DNA from: Corbicula japonica
Lineage: Eukaryota; Mollusca; Bivalvia; Venerida; Cyrenidae
DNA length: 64,000 nt
Assembly: GCA_038501625.1 (NCBI GenBank)
Contig: JAZAYU010000002.1
Span: forward strand, 16,668,053-16,732,052
Reading direction: 5' to 3'
The notes under the pieces are model-generated. The model did not search any database, was not told where the DNA came from, and worked only from the letters and a program-made list of their open reading frames with translations. Shown here piece after piece: positions 10,719 through 24,200 of the stretch. The position numbers were made by a program, and so were the translations under genes. Position 1 is the first letter of the stretch. Every line of letters starts with the position of its first letter.

Positions 10719-13700
10719 TCATAGTTTGGTTTCACTTGGTTTATTCATTTCTTGTGTCAGTGAAGTCAGTACGGCTTTTTTCCACATTCTACTTGGAGAT
10801 TTTACATTTACAGAGTTTTCATGATAGGTTTCGTCAATGTAGTTCTTGTAGTCATGGCCTGCAAAGTTATCACTATTTGTTGCGTGATTAATATTAATAC
10901 TATTATTGGCATTCCAAGCTGCCGCTCTCTGTTCCCTGTCCAAGTCCCGCTGAATTTGCTTTAAGAATTTATTCATTCCAAGCAAAGCATTCCAGTTGGC
11001 TTGCGCTGGATTAGAACCTTCGTTAATTGAAACTTCAACATCTTCTACCGCCGCTGTTCCACCGGTTGCAAACGCATCGTTCATATGTTTAACTAGTTTC
11101 CCCATTGCAGATTTGTTCAGATTATAGCGCTTCGCAATTCGCTTTTGTAGTTCTGTCATGTACCGAATATGACTTTTCCTGTATGCTCTAAGGGTGGGAT
11201 TGTTGTTTAATGTGTAAAGTAAACTCCATCTGTTTCGAACTTTTCTATTCGGCTGTTTAGATTTCATCGGTGATTGTTTGTTCTCTACAATTAATGAAAT
11301 ATATTAGAAAAAAATAACACTGTAATATATATACCACAAATGACCAAAAAACCAACAACAGCTAAACATAACAAAGCGCAGTGGGTTTCATCGATTTTTC
11401 GGCGAAGAATTCCACAAAATGCATGTACGCCATTGCTCATTGGCTAAATTCTAAATTCAAAGAGACATTCCACTGAATAGAAGTTTTAATGTAAAACTTT
11501 TCCCAACTTGTCTACCTTTTTCAACTTTCACCTCTTCGAGTTTTTCCGCCTCCACCTTCCGTTTCTCGTTCTCTATTAGAAGTAGTCTCATGAACATTAC
11601 CAACACAGGATGGGTGTGGGCACACTCCACATGGATGAAACCACAATAATTCGCAAATCCTAAAATACACATTTATTATGAATTAGCATATTAGCATACA
11701 ATAAATGCAAAAACATATCCGAGCTTACTATAGTCTGAATTCACTTATTGTTTGAAAAAGTACTTGCGGTGTTAATTCGATTCGAATCTTATTAAACGTC
11801 AGATAATTATTCAATATTATCTATGAATAAAAGTTTGACCCACAAAACAATTTTCTGACCAAAACAATTGGACACCTGACCGATTGAATATCTAATATAT
11901 CGTGCTTACATGATACTTAATTGACTAAATTCAAATTTTAAGTGGTGAGTGGTGTAGATTACCTGGATCAAACATCTGAAACCGTCTTGGTAGTGTGCTG
12001 TTGTCTAGACGAGGTAGAAATATAGAACCAATGACAATAGATTTGACAATCCTTAACAAGCAGGACAGAAATCCAACAAAGATGTTGTAAAAGAACATGA
12101 AGAATGTGAAACTGAAGAGCACGCGCCTGTGAATAAAGAAAAAATAATTCAGTTGACTATAACAAATTTTCTTAAAGTAAAAAAAGTTTTACAATCAACA
12201 AGATGTTGAGAGGAATGAAGTGGTTTTCAACATATCTTTTATTTTCTGTCAATATTTCCAAACGAAAGTTTCTCAAAAACGTAAGTAAGGGTCATTGTAC
12301 AACCTTAATTGAATGACCGATATTTATTCATTTATTAAATTAAGGGACATCAAGATTCCGAAGTCTTATCAACAAGTATCCATTTATGTTACCCATTAAA
12401 TAATACAAGGCTATTATGAAGTTGTCCGAACAAATGAGCGGACAAATAAGGCTTCATGACAATGAATTAGTGATGTTTTGGCTTTGCCATGCTAAAAGCA
12501 TCTTATGTTTTATATGTTTGTGTGCTTTTGCATGCAACATTGTTGAGCCGTTGGGTATGTTGGAGATATTTCACCAAGACAACTTGTACTTGTTTTGTGA
12601 AAAGAGAACCTGTTGGGGCATGTGTGAGGTTGGTGCACTCTAGAACCTGGTTTAAACCCCCAGTGGCAATTTGTTTTGCCACTGACCGTTCCAACGCGGT
12701 ATCCCCAAAGGTTCTTTTTATTTAATTGTTTGAGGGGGCCTTTTTGAAATGACATACTTATTACAAACATGCTCTCTCTCTCTTTCTCTCTTTTTTCGCA
12801 GCGTGGGTAGGATTTGTTTTGTGAGTGTGGCGATTCCTGGTATGCATATATTACTTTTTGTTTATGTTAGAGACGTAAATAAGGGAGTGGCATTTCGTCT
12901 TAATAGCGTATATTTATACCTGTTATCGATAGCTAAAACTTCTCCTCTTTCTTGCAGAAAAACAAATTTGGAGAGAAGTGTTTGTGTCAGTAGAACAACA
13001 AGCGTCATTAGTGCAGCTGGCCTGAAATTTATAATAATATATAAATTAATTCATCATTCATTTCTCTAAATTTACATTCATTGTCAATCTAAAAGTCCCG
13101 TACAATGATTAATTATTTATTTTATTTACTAAAAAAACTATTTTACTATCATTATTTCTTCACTGGACTGGACCGTCCGTTATAGATGTGTTACTTATCA
13201 TATTATTAGACTCAGTCTGCATATAAAAAATTTAGTATATCTGATTTTCAAATACCTGAAAACACATTATAGCGTACTTTCTAAGAAAAGCGAAAGAAAA
13301 AGCGTAACGTCATGACGTAATTAACCAAACTTGAGCCCGTTTTCTAAAGGTTCTCATTCGGAATGTTATGTACGTTGGGGTACCAAAGTGAAAAAAAAAC
13401 AGTGAAAATAAAAATGATATTCCAATGTTTTAAAAACAGCAAAATACCACTTTTTTCACCCGGCAAATTCTATAATTCACTGGAAAGCATAAAATAAAAC
13501 TCAATATTTACACTGATAAGCATTACAAATTTGATCCATCCCAAACGATGGTATGCATATGGCGGCGAACATGGAACCTTCAATATGGTATTTTCAGATT
13601 AATACAAATATTTCAAAAAACCTCAAGTCCTGTTGATGTTTTCTATACTTAATCTTTAAGTTCAAACTCACAATCGTATGTTTTTACTGAAACAGTTTGT

Positions 13701-14357
13701 TTTGTTTTCTTTTTGGAAATATTTAGTCGGAATATAAAAATGACATTTTTTTTTCAAATTGCACATTAACTCAAGACATTCGGTATATAAACTTATTCGT
13801 TAAAATCGATTTTAACCACGTATTTGAGTATCTTCAGAATTTCAAAATTATCAGTAAGTTGAGTTTTAAATCCAACTAAATATTTTTCGTGATACAGGTT
13901 CCTGGTGTTTTCTCTGAACCAAAACACAATGCGTCAATAATGGTCTTTATTGCAAAATAGTTGCTAAGCTTACATATGATAAACACTCATATTAAAAACA
14001 ATTATCTGTGCCATTAAAAGTCTTTACCGTGAAGTAAAATGGAATTTGAGTTAACCGTGGGAAAACACAAAATTGCACGTATAAATATTGGTAATTCGAC
14101 AACGAAATTACATATTACTCATACACTGAATTTCGTAAAAAAAAATCAAGCTACGCTTTTTTTGTAAAGAAGCCACTTGTTTGTCAAAAAACACTACTAA
14201 ATATTACATATATGTTCATTTATATGTATAGTAAGTCATTACCATGCAGTTTTGAGAATGGTCAGAATCCATTGGTAGTAACCTTCTTGAATCATGGTGA
14301 TTATCAACATTATAGCAACCGACACTATAAAGAATATGATGCAGTGAAGAACGAGAC
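10719..14357 (-). CDS. STRA6-like gene, exons 13-17 (C-terminal part)
   Basis: Exon 13 (426-463) is a strong membrane helix beginning LVLHCIIFFIVSVAIM. Exon 14 has PAALMTLVVLLTQTLLSK. Exon 15 ends TLPRRFQMFDPG. Exon 16 has YCGFIHVECAHTHPVL then a charged coil rich in E/K. Exon 17 (601-788) begins with the conserved WSLLYTLNNNPTLRAYRK block and then a low-complexity, Asn-rich cytoplasmic tail unlike vertebrate STRA6. The stop is at 10719-10721. Confidence 0.93.
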
Positions 14358-15205
14358 CTGAAATTAGAAGATACATGTAACTTATAAATGTTTTTGGTGT
14401 CCCTTAGAAACTGATATTGGTTTTCAACAAAATGTAAAATATTTATGCATATCGGAAACGGCCACATCCAGACAACACCGACTACCCACACTGCCAACAA
14501 GTAGGGAGAAAAAAGAGGCATGGGTCATAAAAAGATCAATTTCAAAACCAAAATAGACACCACAAACAATCAAAAACTCATCTTTTTCTCTTTGCGTTTT
14601 GTCAGTGTGAGGAGGCTTGTTTTCTAAATGCTAAAATTTATATACCCTTCTCATATTTGTGTCTGGTCGTGTTTTACAATGTTCTCTCTTCAGTCTTCTT
14701 TTGCAAAAATAGGAAAACACATAGCAAATTCATTGATAGAATAAGTAAATTTAACAAATTTTATATTATCCATTTTTACAAATTCAACAGGTTAAGCGTA
14801 TTGCTAGTGTATGTATTTCATTCAAAAAAAGGAAAGCACAATACAAACTATAACATGTGTTCAAATTTTGGAAGTTAAGAGTTAAGCTCGATTATTTACC
14901 CCATCCAATATACGCAACTTGGTATCCAGCATATCGCATACTGCCAACCTGAAATTAGTAACACAGCGAATACACACAGTGAGAATTGGTGGCGAAATTT
15001 ACGTAAGTGTAGTCTTCTAATAAAGTGCAAACAAGTCATTTATTAGACTATTAAAATTTACTACGGTAGTTGAAAACTAATAGTTTTGTAATTGCTTATC
15101 CTTAATGCAATTTTAGGGATGGCTGCAATTTTAAACCCAGGAATTGAATACATAAAAAATGGTATTGAGAAATATGTAATTTAAAGAAGTACATACTACT
15201 ACTAG

Positions 15206-15238
<33 letters not shown>

Positions 15239-18200
15239 AAATGATGCGCAATTTGAAAACAGCCTTTCAGGAGAGATATTATCCATTTTATATGCAGTTA
15301 CACTTACCAGCAAGGATGTATTCGACCTTGTTGATCTATGAGGAATATGAGTGTTGTCTCCCTTGTACAAATCAAACAAGTTTGTTCTGTAACAGAAATG
15401 CCTTTTGCATTGGCCAGTGACATTACGTCTTTGCACGTTCTGGTTTAAGTTTAATACTGGAGTAATCCAAACTCGAATTAGCCATACTACACTGTCTAAA
15501 AACTTTGATCATTTTTGTATTGGTAATAACAGTTTCAAAGGCTCGGCAGAGTAACAAGTAAAAGCAAGCGCTTGCACTCATTTTACGTAAAATTTACAAA
15601 TAGTACTTTAAATATTGAATGTTTATTATCACTATAATTTGCATACCATTGCATTGAATGGAATGGGAAATAATTGTTTTGTATGCTACCTTTATATTGT
15701 AAACTATAAAATACCAACCTAGAAACCGAGTTGCAGTGGACAGTAATTTGCTATCCAATTACAGTTTCAGTTAGTTACAGTGTCGTTGTTTGAGCTGTGT
15801 GGTGGAGCAGAATGTCTACCCAAAATTGAAAATATGTGCTGCCGTGAATGTGAGCTTTAAACAATATTGCCTATACCTGGGAGCGAACCCACAACGTCAC
15901 GGCAACAGCACCTAGCCCTGCCATTCCGACAACGCAACCAATGAGCTAGCCGGGAAACCCCCCACCCCAAAAGCTTTATCGAATAGCCCTCACATACGTT
16001 AACATCACTGCATGACATCCGTAACAGGTTAATTTACTAATAACACTACTGACTGTATGTACTGGGAGACTATTTACGGCCGCCACACTGCACAAATAGC
16101 GCTATAGTGAATTGCAAATCAATTCAATTTAAATATCCTAATTACGATCATAGTTCTTTTTATAAAGGTATTCATTCACATAACGACCCATTCCAATCCA
16201 GTCTGAAATTTATTTCAAATGGGTCATGTTTGGTGGATTAATAAAGAACTATTTTTAAATCTACATAGAAGAAACGATACAGCAACCAGGTATGCTATTA
16301 TATTAAAAATCAAGTTACCGATATGAAGACAGCGTGTGTAAAATCGAGAGAACTCCGGAAGCACAGGCCAAAGACATAGCCACTATGAAACATACTGTAA
16401 CACAGGTTGAAAATAATATTATTGCAAACAAATGGGGCGCGCCACGGGAAAAATTACCTTCGATCATAATTTGTGACATTTTAGTTGTTACTTAATTTAG
16501 TAACAACTTACAACTATCTATAAATTTCTTATAACTAACAAGTGCTTTCTTAAAGATTTTGACAATAGAATGATATTTTTAACGCGAAATGCATAATAGT
16601 TAATGTCGTCTGCTCAACTTTATGATGTCATTTCAATTTCAAGGATTGACGTCAACTGTCCAAAGGTACCTCTTCCCGAGACGCGCCCTATTGTGACGTT
16701 TCCAGATTAGCAAATATCTGATTGGATTTTCAGACTTACTTAAACAAACAAGAAATAAAGACTTAAGTAAGAAGTAAGAAAATAAATATAAAAAATCAAC
16801 TTTATACATACATGATATATAAGATTTATATTATGAGCAAACTGTAATGTTTAGACCATGTCCATTCACTGTATTCTATAGCAATTACTGAATAATTAGT
16901 TACAGCTTAACAAAGCGAACACTTCAGAAAAGCAAGCAAACTTCCTTGATTTAAATCTATCCATCGAAAATGGTTACGTCACTACTAAAATTTATGATAA
17001 AAGAGATGATTTTAATTTTAATATAGTAAATTTTCCGTTTCTAGACGGCGATGTTCCTCGTGCAACTTCTTACGGGGTTTATATCTCACAGCTTGTTCGC
17101 TTTTCAAGAGCTTGCAACGATGTGAATGATTTCAATGAACGTAATCTTTGCATTACAGAAAAACTTTTAAAACAAGGTTATCGGTATCACAAATTAAGGA
17201 AAACCTTTTGCAAGTTTTATCGCCGATATCCAGATCTAATTCATAAATACAGCTGCAGTTTAAAATCACTATTGCAACAAGGAATTTCACAGCCAGTTTT
17301 TTATGGAGATTTAATTTATAAACTTAAGAAGATAAAAGGCAATGTTAATTTCTCCCGGTTATTCGTAAAAACCATCTGTAAATTTAAAAAGAAAGGTTAC
17401 CAACATGATATTTTACAGCGCTCTGCAGGCCTGGTGATTAACCCATCTACAGTTGATCATTATGCTTACCTCTTTGGTTGCACGACGGTGGCAGGGGTGT
17501 AAGAGTTTATGAAAGTTTATGGGGAAATCTTTTCTTAAAAGAACCTAAAAGCTCGATTTGTTTCTTTTATCCCTGTCATCGTGTTCTTGCTGATTTTACT
17601 CCAGGTGCTCTGGTCTCGGAAAGATCATTGAGTACCCGCCCTTTGGCTTTGCAATGCTATTAAATTCTTATGTTTATATGTTTGTATGCTTTTGCATGCA
17701 ACATTGTTGAGCTGATGGGTGGGTTGGAGTTATTTCACCAAGACAATTTGTACTTGTTTTGTGATACGAGAACCTGTTGGGGCAAGTCTGAGGTTGGTGC
17801 ACCCTAGAACCTGGTTTAAACCCCCAGTGGCAATTTGTTTTGCCACTGACCGTTCCAAGGCGGTATCCCCAAAGGTTCTCTTGTTTATTAATTGTTTGTG
17901 GCGTCCTATTTTAATTGACATACATATATAAAACATGCGCTCTCTCTCTCTTCCTCTCTTCTTTTTCGCTGCGTGGGGAGGCTGTGTTTTTTGAGTGTGG
18001 CGATTCCTGATATGCATATGTTGCTTTTTTTTTCAAACACACTGTATTTGTTAGCAATAAAACAGTTTTGTAAATAAATTGATGTCACATAACGATGTCT
18101 TCGCTTTAATAACCTGATTTTATTTTTAACTGTACAGGGTTTTGTCGTCCAGTAAGATTTGTTTAATCCTGTTGCTCATTTAACAAAGCATCACAAACAG

Positions 18201-21200
18201 GGAAACATTATTTGAACATTGCCATGATTGCTATAGATGATTTAACCAGATACAAACTGTTTGGATATAGAGAAAACCGATATATCATATTTAAAATAAA
18301 TCGTTAATTTACCTTTTTTAATCGTTCGTACCATTATTTAATCACATAGAACGTGTAGAGTACAACACGGTATAAAAAATACAACAGGTCAACTTAGCAA
18401 CTAAGCCATGTAAAAATAAATCTAAGGAAGAATAGCTTGAACTTAAAGCACGTGACTTACTTCTACCGTTGATGAGGAAGTAATATGCTAGGTAAGTGTA
18501 GTCCCTGATGCTCGTGACGTAACTGTCTTCACCCGCTTCCGGAAACCAACCGATTAATGTCAATGTTGTTATAAAGCCATCCTCAACAAATTTTAAAATA
18601 GCAATCACTATAACCATAATTTCCAGAGTAGCCTGCAAAGAAACGAAAATCAAGGTTTTATGGTCTGCCAAATGTGTGCGTTGTTTTTCTTCAAAAAAGT
18701 GTGTACATTTTAGTTTGAAATGAACTATAATTGGGACATGCCACGGAAAAGGAATCTTCGGACATATTTTTGGACATTTAAGTTGTTTCTATATTTGGAA
18801 AGAACTTACAATCATGTATTATTTTCTCTTAATTTCGAGACTTTGTTACAAATTTTCACGACTACGTGTTTTTACCGTAAAATGCATAATAAATATTGTC
18901 GCCAGCTAAACATTTTGAGAATTAACGTCAGCTGTCCGAAGGTACCTTTTCTTGTGACGCGCCCCATTTGTGACTGTTCATCGAATATATTACAGTAACT
19001 ATATTTATAAGATGGTTCAGTTTAAACAAAATATAACAATTTTACGCTGTTACATGTAGAACAAAATACTTAGTACATTATTAGATTTTTGTTAAAGTTA
19101 TTTCTTTGCTCCTGAAACCTTTTATTTACTCAGCTTAAAATAAATAAAAAGATGTAAAATAAAAAAAAAGAAAAATCATTACTTGCATTTTGAAAGCTTT
19201 ATGTATAATTAACAATTCACTTTTTATTTTTTCAACACCGCTCTGAAGTGACTTTGTTTCTTCACTGCATATTGGTGGCATACACAGAACAGAGATCAAC
19301 CCCTTCGTCAAAAGAAATAAATGAAAAATAGCATAAACCAGAAAAGTTTACCTTGTAAATAAGCATCAACCCAACAAACATCACCGACAGGATTCTGGAC
19401 GAGTAACGGAAATCTGAAATATAAAATGATATTGCCTCTACCTGGGAGCGACAGCGCCAAGCACTGCAATTCCGACAACACAATCAATTGAGATATTCGG
19501 GGCAATCCCCCAAAAAGATTGATCGGAAAGCCCTCATTATACGTTACCATCACTGCATGACATCGGTAACATGTTATTTTATTGGTAACAGTACTGACTA
19601 TATGTACGGGGAGAATTATTACAGCCGCCACACTGCACAAATAGCGCAATCGAAGAATTGGTGAGGTAAACAATTGCCCTTAGATTCATAGCCCCGTTGT
19701 GTATTTATGTTTAATTGCAATATTAATATAAAAATTTGCCATACATATTTTGACACCAACAGTTCCACCTTTTGTTTTCTCGTTATTGCAAAACCCTTTT
19801 TTTATTAAGGCCGCTGACCCGAGAATGTCATTTCATTGGATATGAAACTATTGTAATGATGGTTCTTCCATGTTCACCATTATATGCACATCATCGCTTT
19901 GCGAAATTTATAGTATTTTTAATTGAATGAATTGAGCTTATGGCGGGGCTAGGTGGCACGGACATGGTAATCTACCAAACCGAGCATACTCGCCCACTCC
20001 CAACCTTCATTAGTATATGACAATAAACAATATAGGTGATTGTGACTTACTGTGGTGGTTGTGATATATCCAGTTGCTTATCAAAGTTTTCACCAAGTCT
20101 ACCACTTTACCCTTAATCGTTGATGGCGGAGGGCTGTAGTGAACGAAAAGTTAAAATTACCTTTACAATTCAATGCCATAAAAACGATGAAGTGTGTTAT
20201 AATGGTTTGTTTCTTTTTACATGTAGTGTTTCAACGGCATTCTATCGTACCTACGTTAAATGTCAAGACGGACAAAGAGGTGTGAAACATAGCAGGAATT
20301 ATAATAATTCATTCGCCCTTTTGATCCTCCACCCATGTACCGTAACTATACTTACAGAAACCTAATTTCGTAGCATAACATATCTTTTTCGAAAATATCG
20401 GCACAAAGATGTTTGTTTAACACAATTTATTGACTTTTAAAAAAATTTATACATATTTATAAAAGTGCGAAATACGTATCAGGAATAATCATATTACGAA
20501 AACACAGCTTACTGACATAGCCAAAGAGCAGAGAGGAAAAGAGAGCATGGGTTAATCAATCTCACTAAAGTCAGGAAATGTAAGGTCTGATGACGGCCTC
20601 TTAACACCGTATACAAGCTATAGCGGTTTTCCTCGATAACGCTTCCTCAATTACGGCGATCAACATGTACTTTGCGATTTCGAAGGCGACAATTTGATTG
20701 GTTCAAAAGGTTGTTGATAAAAGCAATTTTAGTGGCTCGTCGTCAGATCTTTAGCGTAGAGGTTTTCAGGAAATGATTTTAATCAGATTGTGGGTTTAGG
20801 GCCTATACAAAGATAAATTTCAAATAAGACATAACAATTAATTAAAGCAGAGGGGTTATCGCTTAAAGCAGCTAGTGGCAACACAATTTGCCACTGGGGA
20901 GATTTAAACCAGGTTCTATGGTGCCTAACCTCACACTTGCGCAAACATGTTCTCATATGAACAAACAAGAACAATTTATCTTGGTGAATTAGCTCCAACC
21001 CGCCCACCAACGAATAAAAAGAAATTATAGGGTCAAATAAAAAACGTATGGAGGAAGAAACACAGGGAAGAAAAGAAAGAACGAAATATATGAGTTACTT
21101 ACAAAGGAGGAAGCAGTCGGAAAAACAAAACGTGTGTAAGTTACATATGAAAAAAAAAGAATATGCGTTACTTAAGTAGAAGGAAAAATAAAGGAAAAAA

Positions 21201-24200
21201 GAAAGAACTAGTGTGGGGTATTTACGAAGGAGAGCACATATGGGACAAGGAAAAAACGCATGGGTAACTTACAGAGGAGGAATCGCTTGTTGGGGGTGAA
21301 AGATTGAGTGTGAAGAAGGAATCAGAGAGAAAAAGAAAGAATGTGTGTTACTTATGGAGGTTGGAGTTGGAAAGAACGTAATCATGTGAGTTGCTTCCAA
21401 AGGAGAAATCTCAGGGTAAAGTGAAAGTACGTACATGGGTTAGTTACGGTGGAGAAATCACTGAGGAAAAGGAAGAACGTGTGACAGTTACTTACGGAGG
21501 AGGAATCACAGGTTTCAATAGGGCTTTCACATGAAACGCCTCCGGTGTCTTCTGCACTTCTTTGTCCAAGTTAAGGATAGAGACCATCTCAGAGGAGGAT
21601 ATCAACTGAACAGTTTTATGATACAACGCTTGCAAGGTGCGAACAGGAAGACTGATTGACAAGTAGGCGAGGCACAAGAAATTTGGTACGTCTCGAAGAA
21701 TTAAAATGAGCCGTGCTTGCTGGAAAGTATAATGTCCCTTTAACTGTTGATGGCATATTGATATTGAAATTGTATTCTGTTTAAGGGAACACTACACTCC
21801 TCCCCTGCACGTACATCGATAAAAGGACAATAAACTAAATAAAGGTGAAATGTCGTTCAATGATACTTTGCACAAATGAGTGCTACAAATGTATCTTTAT
21901 TTTACATACAGCAAGATACGTTAGAAAAGTAAAATGAGATTTTGATAATTTTCTTTTTATCGATGCTGGGGGGGGGGGGGGGGGGGGGGTTGTAGTGGGC
22001 CCTTAAATATCAAATTATTAATTAATACTTCTTTAGTTATAGTGAACATTGTAGAAATTTTTAAACAGGTTTTTTTTTCATTCAATTGAGATATTTATAT
22101 GAAAAAAATGTGTTTGAAATGATTCGATGTATTTAATCTTAATTAAAACAATAAAAAAGGTTTACTATGGAAAAAAAAGGATGATGCTAGAGAACCATTC
22201 AGGACATGTTAAAATTTGGCCAGGGTAAAATATGCTTTGTTGAGTCACGGGGTTATTTTGACTTTGCAAAAATTTATACTCACATGTAAATTTTATTTGT
22301 GACGAATTCGCGATTTCGATATAAAATGTTAACACAGTCACATAAAAAATACCGCAGTCACATCGACAAAAAAGGAAAATGAGTTGCATTGATATGAAAT
22401 GATACCATATTCACATCAACAGAAAATGATTCCACCGTCACAACGATATACAATGAAACCACAACCCTATGAAACAACTTACATATGCTAAATCACATTC
22501 CGTTTCTTTGAAGATGTGTACACCTAGCAGCATCCAGGCATATGCCGTCCCCACAATGTAGCCGGTCACTGATTCCACGGCTAGGGCCGCAAATAACGGA
22601 AAATAATCGACCCCGATGACGATCATAGACAGGACTGTGTTAAACACTGAAAACATTAACAACACGCGATCTTATCGACTATATATATGCATGATTGTCT
22701 GGGCGCCTTAAAGGGAAATAAAGACAAAGATATTGATGGAGGGCTGTGTTAAAAAATTGAAATAAGTATATCAGGAATTGCTACATCCAAAGAACGCAGC
22801 CATCACACAAAGCCAACAAGTAATGAAGAAAAGAGAGCATGTGTAATCAAATAATAAATTTCAAAAAAAGACACCACGAAAACGAGAACCCGAGGGGTTA
22901 AGGCCTTGGAACGATCAGAGACAAAACAATCTGCTACCGTGGGTTTAAAAATCACTTGCGGTAAAGGTCTTCTTATTAAAGACGTGAAAAAAAGCTGAAA
23001 CACAGGTAAACGCTTTCATAGGCGTGGAGAAAAGCCATAAAAAGAAAATGCTTTTATCAGTGTCAATATTATGAAAACTCTTTAATCTATAATGTTTACA
23101 TTTGATCTTTATAACCAGCTTAGGTCACTCCAACTCGTAAAACAAAGGCATGCTATATACTTCATGAACTCCTGATGAGTCAGTAACGAGAAATGTGGGA
23201 CTTGAGATATATGACAAGTGACTTGAAATTAGTCAAGTTACTTTCGCTAACTGTCTTGGCCGAGTAATGCGTAATTGTCTGATCTAAGGAAGGTCATATA
23301 TTCAATCTCTACCAAAGGCTATTTTATTTCGTTATTTTTTTTCCCAAAGTTATTTTGTATCTATAGCCTGTTTATTGATTTATGGTATTCTGCGTGTTTG
23401 ATCTTTCTGTCCCTTTTGTATTTTCTTTCACAATAGCATTCATGAAATTTCAGTCATAAATCGCATCAATACTGTTTTTAGATGGATTTGAATGCTCAAG
23501 TCCTGCCTCACCTCCTGTGCGTACATCTCGCTTTTCTGGTGGTGGACGACCTCGCATGCCCTCTGGGCATTACTACCGGTGTAACGTTGTAATGTGACCC
23601 CCCATAGAATAATGACCCCCCCGGTCATTATTTTATATAAAATAATGACCCCTTTCTATAAAATACTGACTCCCCTTATAAAATAATGACCCCCCGATTT
23701 TATCTGTAAAATATTGACCCCCACCTAGCCTATTTCTAACAAACTCTATATCGATTCAAGTCACTGTCGTGTTTCTATGGCTTTTATATTTGTTGTTGTT
23801 TCTACTTGAGCCGCTGCATGCTGCTGCTGCTGCGTCTACATCTATTGAAATGAAATTTAAAATTACTTTCAGTAGCCACATAAATATACATTCGTTGGAA
23901 CGTCCGTCCGTCCGTCCGTCTGTCTGTCTGTCTGTCTGTCTTACGGTAATGTCAATCCCCTCACGGTGACGTAGACATGGTTGCGCGTCAAAATCGCAAG
24001 AAGGTTAAAATAGTAGTTTAAAAAGAAGTTAAAACAATGTTTAAAAGTGTTAAAAATCAGGGGGCTGTATAACTAAGGCGAGACATGTTCAATGCTAGAT
24101 ATAGCTGCACTGAACTGCTCTGGGGTAGGGAGGAGGGCAACAGTAGGTGGTAGGTTGTTCCAATGGTATACAGTCCTAGGGAAGAAAGAAAATTTATAAT

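Noticed and set aside
14216..14521. Hydrophobic minus ORF starting MPLFSPYLL
   Set aside because: Its start is a LINE tail; the real exon 13 (14357-14243) uses a different frame, fixed by splice phase.
15131..15436. 101-codon minus ORF with a poly-valine run
   Set aside because: The valines come from the (TAC)n microsatellite; only 15386-15308 in this region is real coding sequence (STRA6-like exon 11).
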